64,000 bases of DNA from Pseudeuparius sepicola (GCA_963920635.1 OY987299.1:120157373-120221372); one strand, 5' to 3'. Positions 12,074 to 23,200 are shown, counted from the first letter of the stretch. Numbers and translations: made by a program. The notes: a model not told the origin generated them from the sequence alone.

Positions 12074-12551
12074 CAGTGTGCCCCAATTTGATACTGGACA
12101 CCTCAGAACTATATGAAGGACAAGGAAAACAAATGGTCTCTATTTTTTTATTGGTAGTCCCAAGGGAGAGTAACTCATAGGCGGTGGAGTAATTATTTCA
12201 TGGCCTGCTATGATTTTTTAAAAGAGCAAATTTTCAAGTAACCCCATTAGGGATTTTCTTACGATAAAATGTTATTAAGAGACTTTTGAAATTTTGCATT
12301 TCTACTCAGTTTTTCACTCTGAACAAGTTTTCTTAATAACATTTTATCGTAAAAAAATCCCTAATGGGGTTACTTGAAAATTTGCTATTTTAAAAAATCA
12401 TAGCAGGCCATGAAATAATTATTCCATCCAAACACCACCGCCCATGAGATACTCTCCCTTGGTACTACCAATAAAAAAAAAATAGAGACCATTTATTTTC
12501 CTTGCCCTGCATATATTTCTGAGGTGTCCAGTATCAAATTGGGACACACTG
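12074..12551. mobile_element. 478-bp palindromic MITE, CAGTGTG ends, TA-flanked
   Basis: Arms complementary over most of their length around about 12290. Ends CAGTGTGCCCCAATTTGATA and its complement, with TA on each side. A deleted relative lies at about 1326-1424. Confidence 0.8.
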
Positions 12552-12732
12552 TATATATATTTTTTTAAAGAACTAACCAAAGAAAATATCTATGTACACT
12601 AATGAATTTTACCTAATAATTTAACAAAAATGTTTTTACCGAAATCGAGAATCGAGAAAAACATGTTCAAGAAACGCGAAAAACTAAGAACACTGTAGAT
12701 AGTGTAGATATCCTGGAAAATCATGCACTGTA

Positions 12733-14280
12733 CAGGGTGTTCCCGTATATTTTGACCCTCCCCTAGAGCCTTTATGTTTCGAGTTAGAAAAAAATTACTT
12801 AAATGAAAATTGTTGGGTAACAAGGTGTATTGTCCCAAAAATAATGGATTGACAGGAATGCTCTTGTCTAAGTTGACTTGTTTTTTCCATGGCAACCTTG
12901 ATTAAGTATAAATATGGTATTTATTTGCAATTTGGAATATCATGCGAATGCTTGGAGCAAACATATAACATCCATTTAATTTTTAATTGGTTTTTTCGCC
13001 ACCAAACTGATTGAAAGACAACTTTTTCAAGTTGCCTCGAAAATTAATATATTCTTAACACTAAATAAACGAAACTTTAAACGTGTAACTCAAAAAATAA
13101 CTTCAACAAATTTGTTTTCTGAGCTTTCGGAGGATAAATCTTCCTTCTTTCTCAAAGATCATGTCACGTCAAAGTGAAGTGACAGATTAATAAATTTCAG
13201 GTTAAAATGTCATGACAACAGAAACAATAGCCTAGCCACCTGCCTGATATTTTACCCTGTGTTTTATCTAATTATCTATACTAACTTCTCTTTGAATAAG
13301 TGGCAATAATATTTTACTGAATTCCACTAAACATTCAGCAACACAGTTGCCCGTATTTCCTAGAATAAATGCAGATTCTTTAATTTTTCGTCTATTTCCT
13401 ACTTCTTCTTTTAGAATTGGTTTGGAACTATCCCACAATATCCTATGATTGTTATTAAAGGAATGTTCACATATTTTTTACTTCGAAATTTGATTTTGCC
13501 TGATATAATTTTTATGTTCTTTTAAACGAACGTTAAATGGCCTACAAGTCTCCCCAACATAGAACTTTCCACATTCACAAGGAATTTTATAAATGCAATT
13601 TTTTGAACTTTGTAACTCATTAAATGGTTTTGTTTTAACTAGCATCGATCTTAATGTATTTTTGGTTTTAAATACTGTTCTCACATTAAAACGATTGCCT
13701 ATACGTTTTAGCTTATCTGACAGTCCAGGGATATAAGGAATTATTAAATTTACTGGTCGGTCCACCAGATTTATTTCGCTAATTCTATTAGCATTGTTAT
13801 TTTGTTGGCAATCCTGAAAAACTTGCTCAACAAATTCAATAGGATAACTATTCTCCTCAACAACATGTTTCATATGTTTAATTTCCTCCTCAAATTTTGT
13901 GTTATTAGAACAAATCGTTCTAGCCCTGTCATACAAACTTTTAATTACTCCTTTTTTAACACTAATATGATGATTGGAGTTGAAATGGAGATATCTATTA
14001 GTATGTGTTGGTTTTCTATAGACATATAACATATTTTATATTGTTAGAATCTGAAAAATGCGTGCAATTCAAAAATTCACAAATATACAGGGTGTTCCAT
14101 GAAAAAAAGTAAGTTTATATTTTTTCATAAATTTGCGACGCTCATTTGTTTTATCTAGTAACAGATCCTAGCGGTTCAGAAAAAACCCTACAACTTTCAT
14201 TTAAGTAATTTTTTTCTAACTCGAAAAATAAAAGCTCTAGGGGTGGGTCAAAATATACGGGAACACCCTGTACAGTGTAC
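12733..14280. mobile_element. TA-flanked CAGGGTGTTCC inverted-repeat element interrupted by the PLE
   Basis: Left end CAGGGTGTTCCCGTATATTT at 12733 and its reverse complement ending at 14280, both flanked by TA. About 80 bp of arm is complementary. A smaller element with the same termini (14098-14280) has a shortened relative at 46458-46571, and both share the same outer flank (14041-14097 and 46400-46457), so they descend from one ancestral insertion. TA duplication and short TIRs suggest a Tc1/mariner-type MITE. Confidence 0.7.
13268..14032 (-). pseudogene. Penelope-like element ORF, 5'-truncated, one in-frame stop
   Basis: Reads 255 codons in one frame, interrupted by a TAA at 13478-13480. 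It begins in the PLE reverse-transcriptase C-terminus (VYRKPTHTNRYLHF), passes through a basic linker and ends in a GIY-YIG endonuclease: CIYKIPCECGKFYVGET, the catalytic Arg in RPFNVRLKEH and, after the stop, the His of ICEHS and the Glu of KIKES. The palm motifs are missing. 5' truncation is typical of PLE insertion by target-primed reverse transcription. Sequence left of the end holds a stem motif (13112-13150) found in other PLE-type tails. It sits inside a TA-flanked TIR element (12733-14280). Confidence 0.85.
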
Positions 14281-14478
14281 AGTGTACACCTACTTTTTTC
14301 TATCACTTCGGGAAATATGAGAAACCCCCAAAAGTGCCGAATTTGATGGAACCTTATATCTTATTTACAACACGCATGTCTGGAAGCGCCTTTCTAAATT
14401 AGAAATATCTACAAAGTTAAAAAGGATTAAATCGATCCAAAAATATTAATCTTAAGGCGGAAATCGCAGACATATACG

Positions 14479-14920
14479 CAGTGTAATAAAGTAGCAATCC
14501 TTGGGACTCGTTTTTTTCCGTTATTTTCCAACTGATTTTGATTTTTTTTTTCATTGTGTTCAGAAAAGTAATAGCAAGAGATTGGTGGTTTTACTTTTTT
14601 GATATTCTTATTTATTTAGCCAGCCGAAGAAAAGGAAAGAAAATGTCACTAAATCCCATTTTTTACTGTCATTTTTCACTTTTTTGCCGATTTAAAAAAA
14701 GGAAAGTGTTTAGAAACGTTGTACCGATGGTTTGATGGTTTTAGAATTTTGATTTTCGGCCGAGAAATACGATTTTTGAATAAATAAATAAGAATACCAA
14801 AAAAGTAAAACCATCAATCTCTTGCTATTACTTTTCTGAACACAATGAAAAAAATCATCAAAATCGGTTGGAAAATAACGGAAAAAAACAGGTCCAAAAG
14901 ATTGCTACTTTATTAAACTG
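14479..14920. mobile_element. 442-bp palindromic MITE (CAGTGTAATAAAGTAGCAATC)
   Basis: The left arm from CAGTGTAATAAAG is inverted at 14773-14920. The open frame at 14538-14735 is just the arm and loop and has no known domain. Confidence 0.75.
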
Positions 14921-15307
14921 CGAGTTCTGCCTTAAGGTATAGTAATTATATTCCTCGGTATATTATAGCTCTCCTTAATAGGTACTAAAAAAATTTAAAT
15001 TTCTAATCACCTTTCATAAAATCCACCAAACAGAAAAGTGAACATCCACATTTCAGGGATTGAAAACGTTTTTTTGTTCTGAATACATAGCTTCAGTTTA
15101 ACTCGACTTTGCTCTACTTCCAATTGAATATACAGGGTGAGTTACGTAGGCCGCGGTGGTCTATATCTTCTTAATGCATGAAAAAAGTGTAGACAAAACT
15201 TGTAGAGAATCATGAGTACTGCGTTCCGAAAATGTTTTCCAATATACAGGGTGATCCAATAAGTAGTGGCGACCCAAAGTTGTTTTTTTTAAATGGAACA
15301 CCCCGTA

Positions 15308-16258
15308 TTTTGTTACATTTTTGGAAAGCCCTTATAGAGTATGTTCGTTTTGGTACAGGGTATTAAGGGTCTCTCTTTAAAGGTTTGCAAATGAATTACT
15401 CAAAAACCAAATAAGATTTTGGGCTATAACTTGGACTGGAGATTGTCTGTTACGCTTAGTTAACAATTTTAGACTGATATTGAGATAAAGTTCTGAAGAA
15501 CATATTTTCACTTACGTAAATCCTAAGTTTACAGTGTTTACACGCTAATTTTAAATAGAACACCCTTTATTTGATTACATGTTTGGAAAGCCCTTAAAGA
15601 ATAGATACTTTTTGGTATAGGGTATTATGGGTCTAACTTTAAAGGTTAGGGAGTCATTTCCATTTTATTCTAAGAAAGGGCTTTAAAAGGGCCTATTATA
15701 TTTATGACATCGGCTTATGTTATTTATTTATGGCGTTACAGGTAGGTTTTCAACTATTTCCAATACACCAAAAATAACACGAATATATCTTTTTATTTTT
15801 TACAGCTTTAAAAGTGACATTTTGACACTCCAATCATGTAATCGGCCCTTTTAAAGCCCTTTCTTAGAATAAAACGGAAATAACTCCCTACCCTTTAAAG
15901 TTAGGCCCATAATACCCTATACCAAAAAGTATCTAATCTTTAAGGGCTTTCCAAACGTGTAATAAAATATAGGGTGTTCCATTTAAAATTAGGGAGTAAA
16001 CTTAGGATTTGCCTAAGTGAATCGCCCGGTATGTTCTTCAGAATTTTATCTCAATATCGGCCCAAAATTGTTAACTAGGCGCAACAGACAATCTCCAGTT
16101 TAAGTTATAGCCCAAAATTTTATTTTGTTTTTAAGTAAAACATTTTCAAATTGGCACCCTTTTTCGTTTAAAATTAAAATAACTCCCTAACCTTTAAAGA
16201 TAGGACCCTTAATACCCTGAACCAAAAAGAACATACTCTTTCTAAAAATGTAACAAAA
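15308..16258. repeat. 0.95-kb imperfect palindrome
   Basis: Arms of about 450 bp meet near 15765. Each arm contains two related blocks beginning at a 'ggaacaccctatattttgttaca'-type sequence, so it is both direct and inverted. TATACAGGGTG-type ends occur just left (15133, 15243). Confidence 0.7.
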
Positions 16259-17521
16259 CAACAAAGTTATATAGGTAAGGCGCATTTCAGACTTTTCTCA
16301 TGCTCAAACTTCAGAAATGATAATTATTGGGTTTGTTCCAACGTTCCAACAGCAGTTTTCAACCGGTTCTCAGCGATCTAATTGGTTGAAAACAGTTCTG
16401 GAATCACTTTTCTGCATTCTGATTCGCTAGAACTAGCTATTGTTGGAACTACTATAAAGGTCGGACACTAGGTGGTACATGAAGGTTGTGTTTTATTGTG
16501 AAACCTACCCTAACCTTTAAATTTTGTGAACTGCAGACGGCATTCCGCCTGTGATTTTTATTGAAGGTAAATTGTAAAACGAATTTAAATCGCTTCCAGT
16601 TTTCCAATTGGCCCAGGCGCGCACACGGTATTATCTGTTGCGCGGTGATGTAGTCGTCAACATTTACAGAGAATTAACTAAAATCGCTAAATATCCATAA
16701 TAAGGCTTTTCACAAAATGACTGGAATTATTAGCAAAATATTATTAGTATTTATTGGTAAAAGTGTTATATTTTTAAGGTTTTTCTAGCTTCTTTCCGGG
16801 CAAGAGTTTCTGAAATACAGCCCTGTGCGGTCTTATGCCATTTGAAGATTACAACAGGTGACAGATATATTGCTGGTCGAGAAAAAAGTATCGGCGATCC
16901 CAGTTGGGCTACTGATATAGGTGTTATTTGATATATATCACAGACCTATATAGCGACGCTATAAAGGTCTGTGATTATATAAATTGACAGCTCAGATCAT
17001 TTGGCAATACAATATTATGAGAATTGATTCGAAGCTGTAAATTTGGTGGGCCACAAATAATAATCTTAGACTTCATACCTACCTTCCTTATTCTCATGGT
17101 GGTTACTGGTTACTTATCTGCACTCCTTTCTTCTACTATTACGACACAGAAAAATGAAGAATATTCAAAAGAACTTTTCGATTATACATAATTACAAATT
17201 TTCAAAAGTCTATAACATGTTCTGCTCAATATTAGATGGAATTAAAGAGATAGTTCAGCCCTTTAAAAAGATAATTTCGGCGGTAGTATCTTAATTCGCC
17301 TTACTCAGGAATTTTTGGTATCATTTTGAGTCGTATCGATACTCATTTATGGACTAGGAAGGGAAATAAAAGACCACGCTCGTTAAGACAAGCTCTTATT
17401 AGTAAACGACTGCACGAACACATACATTATACACTGTATAAATAACTGAAGCGCTCGCTTTTTACATTATTCAACAACTATGTACAGAAAAACGTCCACC
17501 GAAACGTCCTTAACCCTAACA
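16259..17521. other. Region 3' of Wnt6, including its 3' UTR
   Basis: The 3' UTR must start at 17521 and run leftwards; I could not place a convincing poly(A) signal. A palindromic patch (agcagttttcaacc / ggttgaaaacagttc) lies at 16350-16400. Confidence 0.5.
16930..16978. repeat. Strong hairpin
   Basis: atatcacagacct(a)tatagcg and its complement cgctataaaggtctgtgat form a nearly perfect stem of about 20 bp with almost no loop. Confidence 0.7.
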
Positions 17522-17983
17522 TCACAAACAAGTACTGATCCTCGTCGTTACGTTGCAGACCTTGCACTTGACCTCACAGCAGTAAATGAACTTGCAGTGG
17601 CAGGAGTTCTGCACCTCCCTCTCGACCGTCCTGTGGCCCCTGCCGCAGCACATGATGGCGCAGCCCTTCTCCTCGGGCGAGTCCTCGCTGCACACCCTGC
17701 CCTGGGTGCCGAACGAGCCCAGCGTGCTGTTCGGCAGGCAGAAGTCCGGTGATTCCTCGGTGTAGACGAGGTCCACCTTCCCGGGCGGCTTGATGGTCTC
17801 CCCTTCGGGCATGAAGCTCTGGCCGTCGTTGCCGGCTATGACCTTGGCGGCCCCGTCGAAGCGCTCCTTCAGCTTGTTGCCGATCTCGCGGAAGTTCGGC
17901 ATTTTCCTGGTGCAGGTCCGTAAGGTGCAGGAGCCGGAGAGGCCGTGGCACTTGCACTCTGTGCGCATGTGGTTCTTGATGGC
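17522..17983 (-). CDS. Wnt6: Wnt6, last coding exon (C-terminal 153 codons plus stop)
   Basis: Encodes the C-terminal half of a secreted Wnt ligand that binds Frizzled/LRP receptors. The exon opens after a good acceptor (pyrimidine tract, ttccag) with AIKNHMRTECKCHGLSGSC; the serine of HGLSGSC is the Wnt palmitoleoylation site. It continues through a linker (FREIGNKLKERFDGAAKV), then IAGNDG, KPPGKVDLVY and SPDFC, and ends in the cysteine-rich C-terminal domain (CCGRGH, CHCKF, CCEVKC, TCL-stop). The pattern GNDG...KPPG.ADL.Y...SPDFC and the GxxGR-C spacing fit Wnt6 best among Wnt subfamilies I know. PNSTLG is a possible N-glycosylation site. Splicing from the exon at 19468-19784 is phase 0 and gives GRL-AIKNHM, as in Wnt6 orthologues. 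The exon is strongly GC-rich compared with flanking introns. The opposite-strand open frames here are shadows. Assignment to Wnt is near certain; to Wnt6 highly likely. Confidence 0.95.
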   Translation of the reverse strand, partial: AIKNHMRTECKCHGLSGSCTLRTCTRKMPNFREIGNKLKERFDGAAKVIAGNDGQSFMPEGETIKPPGKVDLVYTEESPDFCLPNSTLGSFGTQGRVCSEDSPEEKGCAIMCCGRGHRTVEREVQNSCHCKFIYCCEVKCKVCNVTTRISTCL

Positions 17984-19467
17984 CTGGAACAAGGAGAAAC
18001 GCTTTAGCGAATCGAGTGGCTGATATCTACCAAAATTTAAAGAAGAAACCCAAGCAAACGCTTGTTAGGTCAAAGGTCAAAATAACAGAATAATTGGATT
18101 TTCTCCTCCCTCAGTCAGTCTCTTGTTGCATTTCTGCGCGACTTGTTCTGTCTATAGGTTCGAAAGAAAATTATAGTTCTAATCAAATCTAAATAAAAAA
18201 AACTGATTAATATCCGTTGTGTGACACCGCTGGGACTTGTCCGGATGTGCTGACTTGCTGACTATACCCGTTGAGCCGAGAATATATTCCTTCCCTCAAC
18301 GCTATACCTAAAGGTAAGCAATTGCCTAGCACAATATTATTATTCACTATTCTTCGAGTTTTACAGATCGAGTGATTAGCCACTACCAAGTATATCAAGT
18401 AAATATCAAAGTTTAAGCATTTCAAATAATATGTTAGTCGTGTATTTAATAACTGTCTGTACAGGGTTATGCACATAACATTTTACCCCCCTTAACTCTT
18501 TTATTTTTCGTGATAGAAAAAAATGGTAAATAGAAAAGTTGTAGGGAATTTTATTGTGAGTTTAAAGAGCATGTCAGATCTGCCGATATACAGGGTGTTG
18601 TCAAGATACAAACCAAACCTATGTTTTTGTTTGTTTTTGTTGATTAAATGAAAACTTTTATGAACATTTCATGGGACAAGCTTTTTGATTTAAAAAAGTT
18701 GTCGCTATATTTGGCATTAAATTAACGAAAACCTAAACTTATCTTTCATTTAATTTTTAATTGGGTTTTTGGCCACCAAACTGATTAAAAGACAACTTTT
18801 TCAAGTTGCCAGAAAAATTCAGAAATTCTTTATTTTCTATTATTATTTATGTATTATTTATCGCGTCTCGGTATTCGGTTGGTGTATTTTTCATTACTAA
18901 TCACTGTCGTTTTCTACATCCAACGAAGCTTATGCGTGTTTGTTGACATATACCGGTAATACCGAATGTATGATAAAATTAATAAATACTCGGTCTTCCA
19001 CTAAGCATTTTGTCGAATGCCGACATTCATTAATTTCGGTCTTTCACGGTAACATATTCATTGCAAAAAAAAATAAGTGCTTTCATTATTTGTCACATAT
19101 TAGAGAAGTTGCAACTCTGCAAAAAAGTTTGTAAATAAATATTAAAATGTTGAGGACGAAGTTGCGTATATTGGATTATGGATCTAAGTATACAGATCAT
19201 TGGTATTGCCAGATCACACCATGCGATGTTGTTTTTATTAATTAAAATTTAAAATATTATTATTTCCAGTCGTATAATAAGTCACTACAATTTTTCGAGA
19301 TGTCTCGTCTCGTCTCGAGCTTGTCTCGAAGGATTTTATCTCGTCTCGTCTCGAAATTCGAGACAAAATGCTCTCGAGACGAGACAAAACGGCTTCGAGA
19401 CGAGACGAGACGTTTCGTGTCTCGTGTCCCGCGGCAACTCTAGTCGATGGCGTTCGTCGCAACTCAC
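17984..19467 (-). other. Wnt6 last intron, 1.48 kb
   Basis: Donor gtgagt and acceptor ttccag, phase 0. It holds a dispersed repeat (18590-18830) starting tacagggtgttg and sharing a 70-base block (about 18750-18820) with 12975-13040. Next to the donor lies an inverted (TCTCG)n-type array (19296-19432). The rest shows no recognisable feature. Confidence 0.8.
19296..19432. repeat. Inverted (TCTCG)n array beside the Wnt6 donor
   Basis: tgtctcgtctcgtctcgag on the left and ctcgagacgagacaaaac on the right. It ends about 35 bp from the splice donor at 19467, so it could fold near the 5' splice site in pre-mRNA. Confidence 0.8.
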
Positions 19468-19784
19468 CAGCCTGCCGGCCACGTAGTTGTGCAGCTTCAC
19501 CAGCGTCTTGATGTCACTCCTGCGCCTGTACCTCTTGTCGAGGTACTCCTTGGACTTCCTGATGCCGAACTCGACGTTCTCGCCGCAGCCGTCCCACTCG
19601 AAGTCCCTCGCCGCAGCCTTGTCGGACTTGTCGGCGCGGCCCTTCCGCAGCGCCTTCCTCTTCGCCTTGGGATGGTGGCGGTCGCAGGAGCAGCCCAGCG
19701 GCTCGCCCTTGGTGCAGGCCCTGGTCACCTGGTAGGCCACGCCGGCGGCGACCAGGGCGTGGACGAAGCCCGTCTCGCGGGTGT
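19468..19784 (-). CDS. Wnt6: Wnt6, internal coding exon
   Basis: The exon follows a ttgcag acceptor and ends in CTG followed by gtgagt. It enters in phase 1: its first two bases complete an Asp codon begun by the exon at 63112-63347, giving R-D-TRETGFVHA, the highly conserved Wnt DTRE(T/S)AF block. It then encodes AAGVAYQVTRACTKG, a CSCD cysteine pair, a basic Lys/Arg-rich insert, WDGCGENVEFG, a block ending DKRYRRRSDIKTLVKLHNY and AGRL at the donor. FEWDGCG.NV.FG and LHNY.AGR are Wnt signature segments of the N-terminal alpha-helical domain. It leaves in phase 0 into the last exon across a 1.48-kb intron. GC content is high, with G/C at most third positions. Confidence 0.95.
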
Positions 19785-19907
19785 CTGCAACAGAAGGGAC
19801 GCGCGTGATACTCGCGGTCCGCGAATTTGGAAATTTTACATTTTAAAAGTAATATTTGTTGCGCATGCGCGTTGTAGTCAGTAGCGCCATGGCAGTTATT
19901 TGTTGCA

Positions 19908-19953
19908 AAAGACCCAGACACGTTGGCTATAGCCAACGTGTCTGGGTCTTTTC
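19908..19953. repeat. 46-bp perfect palindrome abutting a hammerhead
   Basis: The sequence from aaaagacccagac to gtctgggtctttt is perfectly self-complementary around TATA. Its right half is also the 5' arm of hammerhead stem I. This looks like an inverted partial copy joined to the ribozyme unit, the same layout as the inverted copy at 34831-35395. Confidence 0.85.
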
Positions 19954-20038
19954 GGTTGAGGTGCGCTGCGTCTGCCTGATGAGGGCCAACAAGCCCGAAA
20001 CAGGTACCTGTCGTGGTCTGCACACCTCCGAAAGACCC
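19944..20038 (+). ncRNA. Type I hammerhead ribozyme near the Wnt6 acceptor
   Basis: CTGATGA at 19976-19982, stem II GGGC/GCCC with loop CAACAA (19983-19996), GAAA at 19997-20000, stem III CAGG/CCTG with loop TA (20001-20010), and cleavage triplet GTC with scission after 20012. Stem I is long: near-core wobble pairs, then GAGGTG pairing with CACCTC, CGG with CCG and GGGTCTTT with AAAGACCC. All catalytic core bases are intact. It is on the strand opposite to Wnt6, inside the long intron and 160 bp from the exon at 19468-19784, so Wnt6 pre-mRNA carries only its complement. It is preceded by a 46-bp perfect palindrome (19908-19953) that includes an inverted copy of its stem I arm. Confidence 0.88.
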
Positions 20039-20316
20039 ATACATAATTTCCATTAGACATTGGAAACTAGTTTGGTGTTGCCAATTACCAAAGCCTTTTG
20101 TCCCATATGCCACAAGCCATTTCTTTTAAAATTATAATGGGGACACTAAATATTCATTTTGTTATTTGTTGCCTTCAATGAAACATGTCTAATTTTTTGC
20201 ACAAGTGCGGGCGGTTATTAAGAAAAGTGGGACATTTCATCGAAAATGAAAGAAGGAGAACCAAATTATTACCACTGCCCATCTGTGACTCCCAGTTTAA
20301 TTTTTGTGCCTGTGAC

Positions 20317-20499
20317 TAGTGGCGTAACCAGGGGGTGGGCTTTGGGGACTTTAGCCCCTCCCCCAAAGATCTCTCACTTGGTATTTATTTCTAAATAACA
20401 GTTAGGTATTTTGAAACAACAGTTTTACCGTAAATATTACCGAAGATTTTTTTTAATAATTAGCCCCTCCCCCAACTTTACATTCTGGTTACGCCACTG
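20317..20499. mobile_element. 183-bp hAT MITE, TSD CCTGTGAC
   Basis: Ends TAGTGGCGTAACCAG / CTGGTTACGCCACTG, with perfect 8-bp repeats CCTGTGAC at 20309-20316 and 20500-20507. Confidence 0.9.
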
Positions 20500-20929
20500 C
20501 CTGTGACAGTCATCGATGCTTCCCATATATTATATTATATAACCTATTCCATTATGTTTGACACACAAAAAAAAAACACTTCACTGCCTGCAGTGCGGTA
20601 TACAGTGCCCGCCAAAAAGTCTGCACCATATGGGAAAAATTTTTAATAAATAACTTACGGAAAATTTGTTTGCGGCATCAGGTTTTGCTTGCTCTAGAAC
20701 CAAAATTGACATAATCAAATGTTGTGACGTAGTCTCTTTTATATGTCAAATTTGACATTAATGAAAAACATGTCCGAAAAATGGGCTTATTTAACCGAAT
20801 TTCGAAAAAAGTTATAAGAAAAATATGTTTCTTTCGCAATTTTATACCACTATGCAAAATTTCAAGAGCCTACTACGATTTTCATATTTTGCCCTTTGTT
20901 GGATATTATTGGACATAATAATATTTTTC

Positions 20930-21535
20930 TTGAAATCGGCATTAAAATGTCCCAAAATGTCATTAAAAGCACAGAAATCGTACAATAATGTAGCCCATTA
21001 TTGTACGATTTTTTCAATAAGTAGGCCTTGGCGAGATGTAAACATCAAACGTCAGACGCGGAGAAATCGCCCGTCAAAAGTGACCAAATATTCAAAACCC
21101 GGACGATAAAGGCTCATTTAACTTTTCGTACACATTGCGAAATTGTTTCCTATAGAACCGCAATCTTTCAGTATACATATTTTAGTAAATTTGAAAATCA
21201 ATAGATTTGTTGTGTAGGCTGCACAAGAAGCAGCAGTTTGGTTTTTCTGTTAAAAGGTGCCGTACATCATTATACTTGTCCTAGGTAGAGCGATCGGTAA
21301 AGTCAAGCAACGCCGCGCGTAGTCGGTTCGTGGACGGGTGATCCCTTATTATTATTTTCTTGCCCAATAAAACATTTTTTTCCGATTTCAAGAAAAATAT
21401 AATATGTACCTCGGCACTGAAGTTCTTTTTATGACTCATGTGGTTTATTTGCCTCGGCCAGAGGCCTCAGCAACTAAACTCCACATGAGTCATAAAAAGT
21501 TGAACTTCAGTGCCTTGGTACATAAATAACTATTA
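20930..21535 (+). mobile_element. Helentron-like non-autonomous element, copy 2
   Basis: The cleanest copy. 5' sub-terminal repeat tttttcttgaaatcgg (about 20930-20939) is inverted at 21382-21398. There is an internal hairpin around a palindromic attgtacgatt block (20976-21014), the 5S-like block at 21292-21343, and a 3' hairpin from ATGTACC (21403) to GGTACAT followed by AAATAACTATTA. It is nested in a mariner-like element (20603-23200). Confidence 0.75.
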
Positions 21536-22007
21536 AATTTTCTAGATATTTCTGATCAGATCAGCATGACAGAAATATTTGTGTGTTTTTACAACCATTT
21601 ACTATAGAAAGAAGTTTGTAAATCGAATTTATGTGTTTATCTGTAAAAATGAGATCAGTTTTGCACCAAGCGTGCTTCTTCAAAAAGCCTTCATTTTAAT
21701 TTTTTTGCAAAAAAAAAATGGAAAGATGGATATTTAGACCGTAAACTAAGTATTGTGCAGTATGTATTCAGTCAATGAGTGTTTTAAATTACATAGGATC
21801 GACTTTTATTGATTAACAAATACGGAAAAGGGTAACAAAGGGCAAAATATGAAAATCGTAGTAGACTCTTGAAACTTTGCACAGGGGTATAAAATTGCGA
21901 AAGAAACATATTTTTCTTATGACTTTTTTCGAAATTCGGTTAAATAAACCCATTTTTCGGCATTTTTTTTCATTAATGTCAAATTTGACATATAAAAACG
22001 ACTACGT

Positions 22008-22605
22008 CATTAAAATGTCCCAAAATCGTCATTAAAAGCACAGAAATCGTACAATAATGTAGCCCATTATTGTACGATTTTTTCAATAAGTAGGCCTTGG
22101 CAAGATGTAAACATCAAACGTCAGACGCGGAGAAATCGCCCGTCAAAAGTGACCAAATATTCAAAACCCGGACGATAAAGGCTCATTTAACTTTTCGTAC
22201 ACATTGCGAAATTGTTTCCTATAGAACCGCAATCTTTCAGTATACATATTTTAGTAAATTTGAAAATCAATAGATTTGTTGTGTAGGCTGCACAAGAAGC
22301 AGCAGTTTGGTTTTTCTGTTAAAAGGTGCCGTACATCATTATACTTGTCCTAGGTAGAGCGATCGGTAAAGTCAAGCAACGCCGCGCGTAGTCGGTTCGT
22401 GGACGGGTGATCCCTTATTATTATTTTCTTGCCTAATAAAACATTTTTTTTTCCGATTTCAAGAAAAATATAATATGTACCTCGGCACTGAAGTTCTTTT
22501 TATGACTCATGTTTTTTATTTGCCTCGGCCAGAGGCCTCAGCAACTAAACTCCACATGAGTCATAAAAAGTTGAACTTCAGTGCCTTGGTACATAAATAA
22601 CTATT
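22008..22605 (+). mobile_element. Helentron-like element, copy 3 (5' end lost by tandem duplication)
   Basis: Nearly identical to 20940-21535 but begins at the duplication junction, so it lacks the 5' sub-terminal repeat. 5S-like block at 22361-22412. It arose by segmental duplication, not transposition. Confidence 0.8.
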
Positions 22606-23200
22606 AAATTTTCTAGATATTTCTGATCAGCTCAGCATGACAGAAATATTTGTGTGTTTTTACAACCATTTACTATAGAAAGAAGTTTGTAAATCGAATT
22701 TATGTGTTTATCTGTAAAAATGAGATCAGTTTTGCACCAAGCGTGCTTCTTCAAAAAGCCTTCATTTCAATTTTTTTGCAAAAAAAATGAAAAGATGGAT
22801 ATTTAGACCGTAAACTAAGTATTGTGCAGTATGTATTCAGTCAATGAGTGTTTTAAATTACATAGGATCGACTTTTATTGATTAACAAATACGTAAAAGG
22901 GCAACAAAGGGCAAAATATGAAAATCGTAGTAGACTCTTGAAACTTTGCACAGGGGTATAAAATTGCGAAAGAAACATATTTTTCTTATGATTTTTTTCG
23001 AAATTCGGTTAAATAAACCCATTTTTCGGAATTTTTTTTCATTAATGTCAAATTTGACATATAAAAACGACTACGTCACAACATTTGATTATGTCAATTT
23101 TGGTTCTAGAGCAAGCAAAATCTGATGCCGCAAACAAATTTCCCGTAAGTTATTTACTAAAAATTTCTCCCATATGGTGCAGACTTTTTGGCGGGCACTG

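Larger units (their letters stand above)
20603..23200. mobile_element. Mariner-type TIR element with internal insertion and duplication
   Basis: Ends CAGTGCCCGCCAAAAAGTCT and complement, flanked by TA. The arms stay complementary for over 300 bp. The Helentron copy and part of the right arm are duplicated (20940-22007 and 22008-23077). The end motif resembles that of 32056-32496. Confidence 0.75.

Noticed and set aside
17480..18023. Several open frames on the plus strand and second minus frame over the Wnt6 last exon
   Set aside because: Shadow frames in GC-rich coding sequence; only the Wnt frame has family motifs and splice sites.
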